Positions 33,452 to 44,458 of a stretch of 64,000 nt of DNA are shown here, in pieces. Source of the stretch: Propionivibrio limicola (GTDB taxonomy: Bacteria; Pseudomonadota; Gammaproteobacteria; Burkholderiales; Rhodocyclaceae); NCBI RefSeq assembly GCF_009469695.1, contig NZ_SSSR01000010.1, forward strand, positions 1 through 64,000, in the 5' to 3' direction. A program made the position numbers and the translations under genes. Within the stretch, counting starts at the first letter, position 1; each line of letters starts with the position of its first letter. Under the pieces are notes generated by a model. The model had not been told where the DNA came from. It ran no database searches and worked only from the letters and a program-made list of their open reading frames with translations.

Positions 33452-34423
33452 ATGCCGACTCAAGAACAGGCTGAACGACACGAAGCCGCAACAATCGACC
33501 CCCTGCGCGGGGCAATGCTTGAAAGCCTCGGGCGCAGGACGGTCGGCAACACGGACTGTCCGACGCCGATTTCGAGCCTTATCTTCTTCCGGCGCGAGAT
33601 GCCGATGCCGCCGTGTATCTGCCTGGTGGAGCCGAGCATCGTTCTTGTCGTCCAGGGCGAGAAGCAAATGCTGGTGGGCGGCGAGGCCTACCCGTACAAC
33701 GTCAATCGCTTCCTCATCACCTCGCTCGATCTTCCCGCCAATTCCCAGATAGTCACGGCCAGTCCGGAGAAACCGTGCCTGGGGCTGGTTCTGAAGCTCG
33801 ATCTGCGCATCATGGCGGAATTGATCGCACAAGGCGGATTACCGTTGCCGGCGGAGCGTTCACACGATCGAGGCATTGGCATCGGGCTTGGCACGGTCAC
33901 GCCGCTTCTTCTGGAAGCCTTCAAACGCCTGCTGGATTTGCTCGACGATCCCGGCGCGATTCCCGTGCTGGCGCCGCTGATCGAGCGGGAAATTCACTAT
34001 CGTCTGCTCAAAAGCGATCAAGCCGCGCGCCTGTCGCAGATCGCCTCGGTGGGCAGTCAGGGCCATCGCGTCGCCAAGGCCATCGACTGGCTGAAAATGC
34101 ATTACACCGCCACGTTGCGGATTGAAGAACTCGCCGCCCATGTGCAGATGAGCCCATCGAGCCTGCATCAGCACTTTCGCCAACTCACCGCCATGAGCCC
34201 TTTGCAGTACCAGAAGTGGCTGCGCCTGAATGAAGCACGCCGTCTGATGCTGAACGAGGATCTCGATGCGGCGAGCGCCGCGTTCGAGGTCGGCTACGAG
34301 AGTCCGTCGCAATTCAGTCGCGAGTACGCCCGGCTTTTCGGCGCGCCGCCCAAACGGGACATTGAAGGAATGCGGCGCCAAGCGGATAGCGCGGGTTCGT
34401 CTCGGGGCCTGGCTTCGGCTTGA
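33452..34423 (+). CDS. yqhC: AraC-family regulator, YqhC-like
   Basis: 323 aa. The N-terminal half is the AraC_N domain (CICLVEPSIVLVVQGEKQ, then MLVGG). The C-terminal half has two HTH motifs: LRIEELAAHVQMSPSSLHQH and AASAAFEVGYESPSQFSREY, followed by FGAPPKRD. ATG 33452 has GGAG 9 nt before it. It is divergent from the YqhD-like gene with 167 bp between starts, the same arrangement as E. coli yqhC/yqhD, where YqhC activates yqhD in response to aldehydes. It likely also controls neighbours in this island. Confidence 0.9.
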   Translation: MPTQEQAERHEAATIDPLRGAMLESLGRRTVGNTDCPTPISSLIFFRREMPMPPCICLVEPSIVLVVQGEKQMLVGGEAYPYNVNRFLITSLDLPANSQIVTASPEKPCLGLVLKLDLRIMAELIAQGGLPLPAERSHDRGIGIGLGTVTPLLLEAFKRLLDLLDDPGAIPVLAPLIEREIHYRLLKSDQAARLSQIASVGSQGHRVAKAIDWLKMHYTATLRIEELAAHVQMSPSSLHQHFRQLTAMSPLQYQKWLRLNEARRLMLNEDLDAASAAFEVGYESPSQFSREYARLFGAPPKRDIEGMRRQADSAGSSRGLASA

Positions 34424-34494
34424 AGGACTGGTCAGGATTCGCGTCAAAGCGGATCAGCGAACCGTTCGGGAGCGCTCGCCGAATTCCGTAAAGC

Positions 34495-36848
<2,354 letters not shown>

Positions 36849-36873
36849 TTATGCGGGTGCCCCAAGAATCGCC

Positions 36874-37929
36874 TCAGAGCGACTTGCCGTAGAACCGGGT
36901 CAGCTTCTCCACCGCCTTATTCACGTAGGGCTGTTTCCAGTAGGTTTCGATGTGCGTCGCGCCTTCGATCAGGAACAGTTCCTTGTCCTTCGCGCCGGTG
37001 GCCTTGGCGAACGCGTCCTCGGTCATGTACAGGCTATCGGCCTTGCTGCCGGCGATCATCAACAACGGTTTGTCGATCAGTTCGATCTGGTTGGTGGCAT
37101 CGAAGCGCATCAGGTCCAGCAAGCTGCTCGTGGTGTACTTGAAGGTCGAGTTGGGGTGCGCGTGCGTCTTCCAGTAGTACTCGTAGCCCTGCCGGTACAG
37201 ATCGAACGGCAATTTGGCGATCTGTTCGTCGGTCAGGTTGGCATCGCCGGAATAGAGAACCGTGCCGCCAGCCGCTTCCTGGGCGCGGGCTGCTGAGGCT
37301 TGCTGCAAGCGGGTCTGGATCGTGTTCAGTGCCGAATCGACGTAGCCATTGCGGCACACGCGCCCGGAGTTGAACATGCTTACCGTCGCTATCGACTTGA
37401 AGCGCTTGTCGGTTTGCGCCGCCGCGAGCGAATAACCGCCGCCACCACAAATACCGAGCAGGCCGAGGCGAGCGCTATCGACGCCGGCATACTGGCTGAT
37501 GAAGTCGGCCATGCCGTGGATGTCTTCGATGCGGTGAGCAGGCTTGTCCACATTGCGCGGTTGGCCCCCGCTGGCGCCCTGATACGCCGCATCGGCAGCG
37601 ATGGTGATGTAGCCCTGTTCCGCCAGACGCTGGGCGTACAGACCGGCGACCTGTTCCTTGACGCCGCCGTTCGGGTGGGCGACCACGATGGTCGGGTATT
37701 TCTTGCTTGGGTCGTAGTTTGCCGGCGTGTAGACGTTGGCGGAAATATCGAGACCGTTCAGCTTGTAAGCGACGGGTCGGACGTTGACTTTGCCTTTGAC
37801 GTTTTCGGAGATCGCGCCCTCGTAGGCCAGGGTGAAGGGATTCTGCTTGTAGTCGGCGGCCATGGAAGCTCCAGATAAAGTACCCACAACGGCGGCAAAT
37901 AAAGCCGCATTAATAAATTTCAGACTCAT
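36874..37929 (-). CDS. Exported alpha/beta hydrolase, YcjY-like paralogue
   Basis: 351 aa with a Sec signal (FINAALFAAVVGTLSGASMA). Nucleophile elbow LLGICGGGGYSLAAAQ with Cys, like the paralogue at 31000. IVVAHPNGGVKEQVAGLYAQ and GYITIAADAAYQGASGGQPR are shared family blocks. Likely acid in LLMIAGSKADS, His in GATHIETYWKQ. ATG 37929 is preceded by GGAG, 9 nt away. It lies 67 bp before the AKR gene and 34 bp after the cupin-CMD gene, so these form an operon of exported proteins. The substrate is unknown. Confidence 0.9.
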   Translation of the reverse strand: MSLKFINAALFAAVVGTLSGASMAADYKQNPFTLAYEGAISENVKGKVNVRPVAYKLNGLDISANVYTPANYDPSKKYPTIVVAHPNGGVKEQVAGLYAQRLAEQGYITIAADAAYQGASGGQPRNVDKPAHRIEDIHGMADFISQYAGVDSARLGLLGICGGGGYSLAAAQTDKRFKSIATVSMFNSGRVCRNGYVDSALNTIQTRLQQASAARAQEAAGGTVLYSGDANLTDEQIAKLPFDLYRQGYEYYWKTHAHPNSTFKYTTSSLLDLMRFDATNQIELIDKPLLMIAGSKADSLYMTEDAFAKATGAKDKELFLIEGATHIETYWKQPYVNKAVEKLTRFYGKSL

Positions 37930-37963
37930 TTTTGGTTGCTCCAAAAAACGGAAGTTGCCGAAA

Positions 37964-38773
37964 CTACTTCGGCTGAAAAACCTCTTTCGTCACCGAAACG
38001 GCCGTGACAGCGCTCGGCCATCCGGCATAGAAAGCCAGGTGCGTAATGACTTCGGCGATTTCTTCACGCGTCAAACCGTTCTGGCGGCCCAGCGCAAGAT
38101 GGGAACGAAGCTGATCGGCACGATTCAGCGCAATCAGTGCGCTGACCGTTGCCAGACTGCGATCGCGTTTGGACAGCCCAGGGCGCTCCCAGACATCACC
38201 GAAAAGGACTTCGTCAGTCAGGTCCGCCAGCTTGGGTGACACGTCACCGAGCAACTGCTGGGCTCGTGAATTCTTTGCCGGCGCGGGTGCCGCTTTCGCA
38301 TCGGCCATTCCGTACTGTTCGTCAGTTACCTTTTCGAGCCATTCGGCCGTCTTTCCATCGCGGCTTTCCTGAATGGCAATGTGGGTCATCGGTGTGCCGG
38401 GGACCGCGCCATGCCAATGCTTCTGGCCAGGTGGAATCGACACGACGTCGCCCGGCTTGATCTCCTGAATCGGGCCACCCCAAATCTGGATGCGCCCCGT
38501 TCCGGAGGTGACAATCAGCGTCTGGCCAACAGGATGCGTATGCCAGGCCGTGCGTGCGCCGGCATCGAACGTCACCTGCCCGCCGGTCGCTTTCGACGGT
38601 GCATTCGCCGTGAACAAGGATACGACGCGGACGTTGCCGGTAAAACGATCGTCGGACCCCTTGCTGATCGTGCGCGAGGCTTCTTGCGAGATGCTCGCCG
38701 ACACCTGCGGCGGCGCTCCCCAAGAACTTGCGGAGAGCAACATCAGTATCAGGGGCAAAACCAGTCTTTTCAT
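37964..38773 (-). CDS. Exported cupin fused to a carboxymuconolactone-decarboxylase-like domain
   Basis: 269 aa with a Sec signal (MKRLVLPLILMLLSASSWGA). Residues about 45-155 form a cupin with metal ligands in WHTHPVGQTLIV and KHWHGAVPG, the pattern of Mn-dependent cupin hydroxynitrile-lyase-like proteins. An Ala/Pro linker (ADAKAAPAPAKNS) leads to a CMD domain (about 185-269): PGLSKRDRSLATVSALIALN, then VITHLAFYAGWPSAV. The CMD part lacks the CxxC of AhpD peroxidases. The same two domains occur as separate genes at 43094 and 43607. GAGGAG precedes ATG 38773. Divergent from a LysR gene. The reaction is unknown. Confidence 0.9.
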   Translation of the reverse strand: MKRLVLPLILMLLSASSWGAPPQVSASISQEASRTISKGSDDRFTGNVRVVSLFTANAPSKATGGQVTFDAGARTAWHTHPVGQTLIVTSGTGRIQIWGGPIQEIKPGDVVSIPPGQKHWHGAVPGTPMTHIAIQESRDGKTAEWLEKVTDEQYGMADAKAAPAPAKNSRAQQLLGDVSPKLADLTDEVLFGDVWERPGLSKRDRSLATVSALIALNRADQLRSHLALGRQNGLTREEIAEVITHLAFYAGWPSAVTAVSVTKEVFQPK

Positions 38774-38901
38774 GGTGTCTCCTCGGAATGGGGTGAATGT
38801 GCAGTTCGCCACTTTATTGATTTGATAGGTGGCCAACTAGACCGCTATCCGTTGATAAATTAGAAAGCTACTATTGCGAATCAACGCACCGGAGCCCATC
38901 C

Positions 38902-39873
38902 ATGCCCATCAACGAACTGCGCTCGATCACCACCTTTGTCCGCACCGCCGAACTCGGCAGCCTGCGCAAGGCCGCCGCGGTACAAAGCATCACGCCGCAG
39001 GCCGCCAGCCAGGCGCTGGCACAGCTCGAGCAACATCTTGGGGTTCGCCTGTTTCACCGCACGACGCGGAGCATGGCGCTGACCGAGGAAGGACAACGCT
39101 TTCTCGAAGCGGCGCAGCCAGCCCTGCTGGGTCTGCAACGGGCGATGCAGACGGCGAAAATTACGAAGGACGAAATGTCGGGACCGTTGCGAATCGTCGG
39201 GCCGCACTCGATGTTCGTGCCCGTGGTTGGCCCGGTCATCAAGGAATTCTGCAAGGCGTATCCTGATGTTCAGCCGGACGTCCAACTCGATGACCGCATC
39301 GGCAACTGGGTGGAAGACCGCGTGGATATCGGCTTCCGCATTGGCATGTCACCGCACGAAGGCGTCATTGCGCGCCGGCTATTTACCTTGCAATTGATCA
39401 TCTGTGCGTCGCCCGAATACCTTCAGCGATGCGGCGCACCCGACAGCCTCGATGCGCTCGGAGCGCACAAGTGCTGCGCTTACCGCTCCACCAACAAGGG
39501 CCGCGTGCTTCCCTGGCAAGTCAAGATCAGCGACGCGGTCGTCGATCACCCTGTCGCCCCCGCGTTTTGCACCAATGACGAAGATATCGAACTGGCCACT
39601 GTCCTCTCCGGCGTCGCCATCGGCCAACTGGCCAGCGTCATCGCCGCGCGCCACATCCGCGCAGGTCGACTGGTCCCGCTACTGACCCGTCACGTCGCCG
39701 ACCACGCCGGTTTCTTTCTCTACTACGGCAGCCGCGCCGCACAGCCGGTACGCGCCAGAGCGTTCATAGATCTGGCATTGGAACGATTGACCGATAGCAG
39801 CGAATTCGTCTTGAGCGAAAAGGAATTAGCGGCGGCGGAACGCAAAGGACGCAAGTTGCACAAGGCGAACTGA
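38902..39873 (+). CDS. LysR-family regulator
   Basis: 323 aa. HTH: FVRTAELGSLRKAAAVQSIT, then PQAASQALAQLEQHLGVRLF and wing RTTRSMALTEEG. The effector domain begins near residue 93 (GPLRIVGPHSMFVPVVGPVI). It is CrgA/PecT-like in layout. Divergent from the cupin-CMD/hydrolase/AKR run, 128 bp between starts; the spacer contains GATAG...CTATC around 38824-38850, a possible LysR dyad. It is probably the regulator of that run. The C-terminus is extended by a charged tail (SEKELAAAERKGRKLHK). Confidence 0.92.
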   Translation: MPINELRSITTFVRTAELGSLRKAAAVQSITPQAASQALAQLEQHLGVRLFHRTTRSMALTEEGQRFLEAAQPALLGLQRAMQTAKITKDEMSGPLRIVGPHSMFVPVVGPVIKEFCKAYPDVQPDVQLDDRIGNWVEDRVDIGFRIGMSPHEGVIARRLFTLQLIICASPEYLQRCGAPDSLDALGAHKCCAYRSTNKGRVLPWQVKISDAVVDHPVAPAFCTNDEDIELATVLSGVAIGQLASVIAARHIRAGRLVPLLTRHVADHAGFFLYYGSRAAQPVRARAFIDLALERLTDSSEFVLSEKELAAAERKGRKLHKAN

Positions 39874-39890
39874 TGCTCGCAGGATTGGGT

Positions 39891-40682
39891 TCAGCGCATA
39901 ACGAACCCGCCGTCCACCGAGATCGACTGACCCGTCACGTAGCTCGCCGCTTCGCTACAAAGGAACAGAACAGCATCAGCAATCTCCTCTACGCGTCCAT
40001 GTCTGCCCATAGGGATCATCTTTAGCATGGCGTCGAGGGCTTCGCCTTGGCCGGAGGCGACCATCTGGTCGGCCATCGGCGTCCAGAACAGCCCTGGGCA
40101 GATGGCGTTAATCCGGATGCCGCGTGCCGCATATTCGAGTGCCGCACTTTTGGTCAGCCCCAGCACGCCGTGCTTTGCCGCGTGATAGGTTCCACGCTCG
40201 GCGCCGCCTACAAGTCCGCCAAGCGACGAGCAATTGACGATGGCGCCACTTCCTTGCTTGCGCATCTGCTGAAGCTCGAATTTCATGCAACTCCACACAC
40301 CGCGGAGATTGATAGACATTACCCGGTCGTAATCATCGCGGGGAGAGTCAGCCGTTTCAGCAAGGACATTTTGAACCCCGGCATTGTTGTAGGCGGCATC
40401 GAGTCGTCCGAAGGTGGCGACAGTTTGTGCGACCATGGCCTCTACCTGGGCATCATCGGCAACGTCGCAACGGATAGCCAGTGCCTTGTGACCTTGCGCC
40501 GTCAATTCCTCCGCGGCAGAAATCACGGATTCTTCATTCCAGTCCGCCAGCACAACCGAAGCGCCTGACGCCGCGAAAGCCTGTGCTGCTGCCAAGCCCA
40601 GGCCAGAGCCTGCTCCGGTGACCAGCGCAACTTTATCCTTGAACGACAATTTACTCGCCGTATTTGCCCCGTTGGTATTCAT
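39891..40682 (-). CDS. Short-chain dehydrogenase/reductase
   Basis: 263 aa classical SDR. NAD(P) motif VTGAGSGLGLAAAQAFA, the NNAG motif in AYNNAGVQ, catalytic Ser in VNCSSLGG and Tyr/Lys in TYHAAKHG, C-terminal SYVTGQSISVDGGFV. Asp after strand 2 (VVLADWNEES) suggests NAD preference. ATG 40682 starts MNTNGANTASKLSFKDK; GAGGCGG lies about 10 nt upstream. It is tail-to-tail with the LysR gene at 38902 and 124 bp downstream of another LysR gene on the same strand. The substrate cannot be told. Confidence 0.93.
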   Translation of the reverse strand: MNTNGANTASKLSFKDKVALVTGAGSGLGLAAAQAFAASGASVVLADWNEESVISAAEELTAQGHKALAIRCDVADDAQVEAMVAQTVATFGRLDAAYNNAGVQNVLAETADSPRDDYDRVMSINLRGVWSCMKFELQQMRKQGSGAIVNCSSLGGLVGGAERGTYHAAKHGVLGLTKSAALEYAARGIRINAICPGLFWTPMADQMVASGQGEALDAMLKMIPMGRHGRVEEIADAVLFLCSEAASYVTGQSISVDGGFVMR

Positions 40683-40806
40683 AACCGTATCCGCCTCAAG
40701 AGTTTTTCGTTGAGCCGGGATTAAAGTACGACAACGGTGGTCGATAAAGACCCGTAGGCTGCATACAGTTGTGAGCAGCACTAACTAATTGCAGTGAACG
40801 AGCGAC

Positions 40807-41700
40807 CTAGGTTTTGTAGCGCAGAGCCTCGATCAGCAACGTCATTGCCAGCGATGATTGCCTGCGGCTCGGGTAATACAAATGCAGGCCTGGGAACGTC
40901 GGGCACCAGTCTTCAAGCACTCGACAGAGCCGTCCTTCCGCAACGTGGGCTTGCGCGAGATCCTCAGGCACAAAAGCGAGACCGCCACCTCCGATCGCCG
41001 CATTGAGCATCTGATACGTCCCGTTGAGAACAAGCTGTCCGGGCACGCGAGCCTTGATTTCACGTTTCCCTTTTTTCAGCTCCCAAGCGTACAAACCGCC
41101 ATGCGTCGGCAGGCGCAGATTGATGCAGTTGTGATCAGACAGGTCTTGCGGTTTTTTGGGGGAGGGATGCTTGGCCAGATAGGACGGAGCTCCAACAATG
41201 ACGAATCTCATGTCGGGACCGACGCGTACGGCGATCATCCCCTCGGCAACCTCATCGCCCTGACGTATTCCCACGTCGTAACGATCAGCGATGATATCCG
41301 ACAGGCCGTAGTCAACGACCACTTCAACCTTGACCTCTGGATAGGCGGCCAGGAATTCCGGAAGTTTCGGCAGGAGAACCGTATTGGCGGCGTAATCGGT
41401 ACAAGTGATGCGAATGGTGCCTACCGGCTTTTCCCGAAATTCGGCAATCGCCGCCAGTTCGGTCTCAATTTCATCGAACCGGGGGGATACGGTCTGTAGC
41501 AAGCGTTCCCCCGCTTCGGTAGGGGAAACGCTGCGCGTCGTACGAGCCAGTAACCTGACTCCCAGACGCGCTTCGAATGAGCGGATGGTTTGGCTCAGTG
41601 CGGACGGGGACACCCCTAGCTGCGCTGCGGCGCGGGTAAAACTGCGCTCTCGTGCGACGGCCAGAAAAACGTGCAGATCGTTGAAGTTTTCACGCGACAT
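40807..41700 (-). CDS. LysR-family regulator
   Basis: 297 aa. HTH: FLAVARERSFTRAAAQLGVS, then PSALSQTIRSFEARLGVRLL and RTTRSVSPTEAGERLL. Effector domain from about residue 91 (GTIRITCTDYAANTVLLPKL). It closely resembles the LysR gene at 53291 in the HTH and in the end HLYYPSRRQSS, so they are paralogues. Divergent from the cytoplasm-to-periplasm ADH/cupin/CMD operon at 41846, with 145 bp between starts, and likely its regulator. Confidence 0.93.
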   Translation of the reverse strand: MSRENFNDLHVFLAVARERSFTRAAAQLGVSPSALSQTIRSFEARLGVRLLARTTRSVSPTEAGERLLQTVSPRFDEIETELAAIAEFREKPVGTIRITCTDYAANTVLLPKLPEFLAAYPEVKVEVVVDYGLSDIIADRYDVGIRQGDEVAEGMIAVRVGPDMRFVIVGAPSYLAKHPSPKKPQDLSDHNCINLRLPTHGGLYAWELKKGKREIKARVPGQLVLNGTYQMLNAAIGGGGLAFVPEDLAQAHVAEGRLCRVLEDWCPTFPGLHLYYPSRRQSSLAMTLLIEALRYKT

Positions 41701-41845
41701 TTATAAGCGGGCCTTACAAGTGTTTTCTGATTTTTCAGTCTGGTTGCTGCTTGGGGCATTGGATAAAGTATTTGATGCGATTAGTAAAGCCTTCCAAGTA
41801 ATTCAACTGGTATTTGTAATCGGTAACGCCGCAAGGAGAGACTAA

Positions 41846-43058
41846 ATGTGCGACAAGTGTTGCGACCACCACCACGAATATGCTCCCGATACAATCGATC
41901 GGCGGCGCGTATTGAAGGCCGGCGCCGGCCTGATGGCTGCGCCCCTCCTGTTCGGAACCTCGTCGGTGGCGCAGGCGGCCTCAGAGAGTTCCACCCTTGG
42001 CTCGACGCCATTCTCGGTTCAGGCCTACGGGGCAAACCGCGCCAACAGTCCCATCGCTCCGATGCAGACCACACGCCGAGCGCTTGGCCCACAGGACGTG
42101 TTGCTCGATGTGCTCTATTGCGGCATCTGCCATTCGGACATTCACACCGTCCATGACGACTGGGGGCCGGGAAACTATCCGATTGTCCCTGGTCATGAGT
42201 TTGTGGGGCGTGTGTTGGCCGTAGGCCGCGCCGTCACCAAGTTCCGGGTCGGCGACATCGGCGGCGTCGGGTGCATGGTCGATTCCTGCGGCACCTGCGA
42301 CAACTGCCTGTCGGATCGCGAGCAGAACTGCCTTAACGGCACCACCTTCACGTACAACTCGGCGGATCGCGTCTCGGGTGGCTATACTTGGGGGATACTC
42401 CGACAAGGTCGTTGTTACAGAACGCTTCGTGATTCGTATTCCTCCAGGCGCCGATCTCGCCGCCACGGCCCCTTTGCTCTGCGCTGGCGTGACAACCTTC
42501 TCGCCGATGCAGCACTGGCAGCTCAAACCGGGCCAGCGCGTCGGCATTATCGGGCTCGGTGGCCTTGGCCATATGGCAGTGAAGCTTGCGGTCGCTCACC
42601 GGGCTGAAGTCACAGTATTTACGACCACTCCTGGCAAGGTCACGGACGCCAAACGGCTCGGTGCCAAGGAGGCCGTTCTATGGAGCGATGCAGAGGCGAT
42701 GAAACGACTGGCGAATCATTTCGACTTGATGATTACCACCGTCCCCAAAGCCTACCCGATGCAACCTTTCATGAACCTGCTCAAGCTCGATGCAACGCTC
42801 GTCAATGTTGGTGCATTAGGCAACCTGGAAGGCTTGAATGGGATGTTGCAAGGGTTTGGCCGCAAGAGCCTCGCCGGTTCGATGATTGGCGGCATTGCAG
42901 AAACGCAGGAAGTGGTCGACTACTGCGCGGCGCGCAACATCAAAGCCGATATCGAGCTCATTCGCCCGGACCAGATCAACCTTGCTTACGAACGCGTCAT
43001 GAACAAGGACGTGCGCTATCGCTTCGTAATCGATTTTGCTTCCACAAAGACAGCCTGA
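41846..43058 (+). pseudogene. Tat-exported zinc alcohol dehydrogenase, frameshifted
   Basis: YahK-type zinc ADH in two frames. The first part (from 41846) starts with the Cys/His-rich MCDKCCDHHHEYAPD and a Tat signal (RRRVLKAGAGLMAAPLLFG, cleavage near AQAA), then CGICHSDIHT (catalytic Zn), GHEFVGRV and the full structural-zinc set DSCGTCDNCLSDREQNC. Near 42381-42394, at a run of five G, the frame shifts; the continuation is LGGYSDKVVVTERFVIRIP, GIIGLGGLGHMAVKLA (NADP site), [16 protein letters not shown] and ends at 43058. Joined they give a full-length enzyme of about 400 aa. The shift could be a sequencing error in the G tract or a real lesion. First gene of an operon with the cupin and CMD genes. 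Confidence 0.85.
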
Positions 43059-43093
43059 CCACAGCACCCACCGATTCTTCTCAAGGAGATCCC

Positions 43094-43582
43094 ATGAAAC
43101 TGACGACAACGCTGATATCGCTTTCCCTGCTCGCATCAATGGCAAGCGCGGGTAACGCCTTCGCTGCTGTCACGAACATACCGTCTCAAAAAATATTTGA
43201 GGCCGGATCACAGCCTTCGATTAAAGGATCCGGCGATTTCTTCACCGGCAACGTTCGTATTGACCCGCTTTTTCCGTCCAACGACTCGGCGCACTTTTCC
43301 GGTGGGCAAGTGACGTTCGAACCGGGAGCTCGATCGGCTTGGCACATTCACCCCACCGGTCAGCACCTGATCGTAACCTCCGGTATTGGCTGGACTCAGG
43401 AATGGGGTGGCCCCGTCGTCGAAATCCATGCGGGCGATGTGGTCTGGTGCCCACCGAAGATCAAGCATTGGCACGGCGCTACGCCGACCACGGCCATGAC
43501 GCACATTGCTCTCACCGGAGTTCAGGATGGCAAAAACGTGGAATGGATGGAAAAGGTCAGCGACGAGCAATACCGCAAATAG
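43094..43582 (+). CDS. Exported cupin, hydroxynitrile-lyase-like
   Basis: 162 aa with a Sec signal ([19 protein letters not shown]). Single cupin domain: [20 protein letters not shown], metal ligands in HIHPTGQ and KHWHGATP, then MTHIAL and [11 protein letters not shown] at the end. These blocks are nearly the same in the cupins at 37964 and 49269 and fit the Mn-dependent cupin group that includes GtHNL-type hydroxynitrile lyases (recalled). AAGGAG lies 5 nt before ATG 43094. It is 35 bp after the ADH and 24 bp before the CMD gene. The reaction in vivo is unknown. Confidence 0.9.
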   Translation: MKLTTTLISLSLLASMASAGNAFAAVTNIPSQKIFEAGSQPSIKGSGDFFTGNVRIDPLFPSNDSAHFSGGQVTFEPGARSAWHIHPTGQHLIVTSGIGWTQEWGGPVVEIHAGDVVWCPPKIKHWHGATPTTAMTHIALTGVQDGKNVEWMEKVSDEQYRK

Positions 43583-43606
43583 CCATTTGATCGACAGGAG
43601 ACAACA

Positions 43607-44392
43607 ATGAAGCCCACGATTACAACGCTCACGGCGGCGCTTCTGATGGCGTCGTCAGGGGTTAACGCCGCCCCCTCCAAACACACGCAAGGCGCATCCA
43701 TGCTAACGGATAACGATATCCGGCTAGTTTCACCCGCCTTGGAACGTTACGCACAAAACACGCTGCGCGGTGATTTGTGGAAGCGAGCTGATCTATCGCC
43801 ACGGGACCGCAGCATCGTGACCGTCGCGGCCCTGATCGCACGCAATCAAGCCGTTGAAATGCCGAACCACTTCAATCTCGCTCTTGATAACGGGGTTAAG
43901 CCGGGTGAGTTGTCGGAAATCATTACGCACCTTGCTTTCTATACCGGCTGGGCCAACGCCATGTCAGCGATCACCGTCGCCAAGGAGACATTCGGTCAGC
44001 GCGGCATCGGCATCGACCAACTGCCGGCAGCGTCGGAAGCGCTTCTTCCTATCGACGAGAAAGCCGAGACGCAACGCGCGACAGCTGTTGAGCAGAATTT
44101 TGGTGCGGTTGCGCCGGGTGTAGTGAAATACACCACCGACGTGTTGTTCCATGATCTCTGGCTACGTCCTGCCTTGGCGCCTCGCGATCGTAGTCTCGTC
44201 ACGGTCAGCGCGCTCATTGCCGCAGGTCAGGTTGCGCAGATCAGTTACCACCTCAATCGGGCAATGGACAACGGACTAACCCAAGCACAAGCCTCCGAGG
44301 TACTGACGCACTTGGCCTTTTATGCCGGATGGCCAAACGTCTTTTCCGCATTGCCGGTTGCCAAAGATGTCTTTGAGAAACGGCCGCGCTAA
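43607..44392 (+). CDS. Exported double carboxymuconolactone-decarboxylase-like protein
   Basis: 261 aa with a Sec signal (LTAALLMASSGVNAA). Two tandem CMD domains: the first around residues 45-130 (LSPRDRSIVTVAALIARN, THLAFYTGWANAMS) and the second around 165-258 (LAPRDRSLVTVSALIAAG, THLAFYAGWPNVFS). Neither has the CxxC of AhpD, so a peroxidase role is unlikely; they resemble PcaC-type domains. RBS GGAG lies about 9 nt upstream. It follows the cupin by 24 bp, so the cupin and CMD pair here matches the single fused protein at 37964. The function is unknown. Confidence 0.9.
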   Translation: MKPTITTLTAALLMASSGVNAAPSKHTQGASMLTDNDIRLVSPALERYAQNTLRGDLWKRADLSPRDRSIVTVAALIARNQAVEMPNHFNLALDNGVKPGELSEIITHLAFYTGWANAMSAITVAKETFGQRGIGIDQLPAASEALLPIDEKAETQRATAVEQNFGAVAPGVVKYTTDVLFHDLWLRPALAPRDRSLVTVSALIAAGQVAQISYHLNRAMDNGLTQAQASEVLTHLAFYAGWPNVFSALPVAKDVFEKRPR

Positions 44393-44458
44393 GTGGGAAG
44401 GCGGTGTACGCGGCCACGCCGGATGGAACTCGTCGCCGCGCTTTCATGGATAGATAGC

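Noticed and set aside
37964-44392. AhpD-type alkyl-hydroperoxidase for the CMD proteins
   Set aside because: The CxxC redox pair is absent in all three CMD domains.
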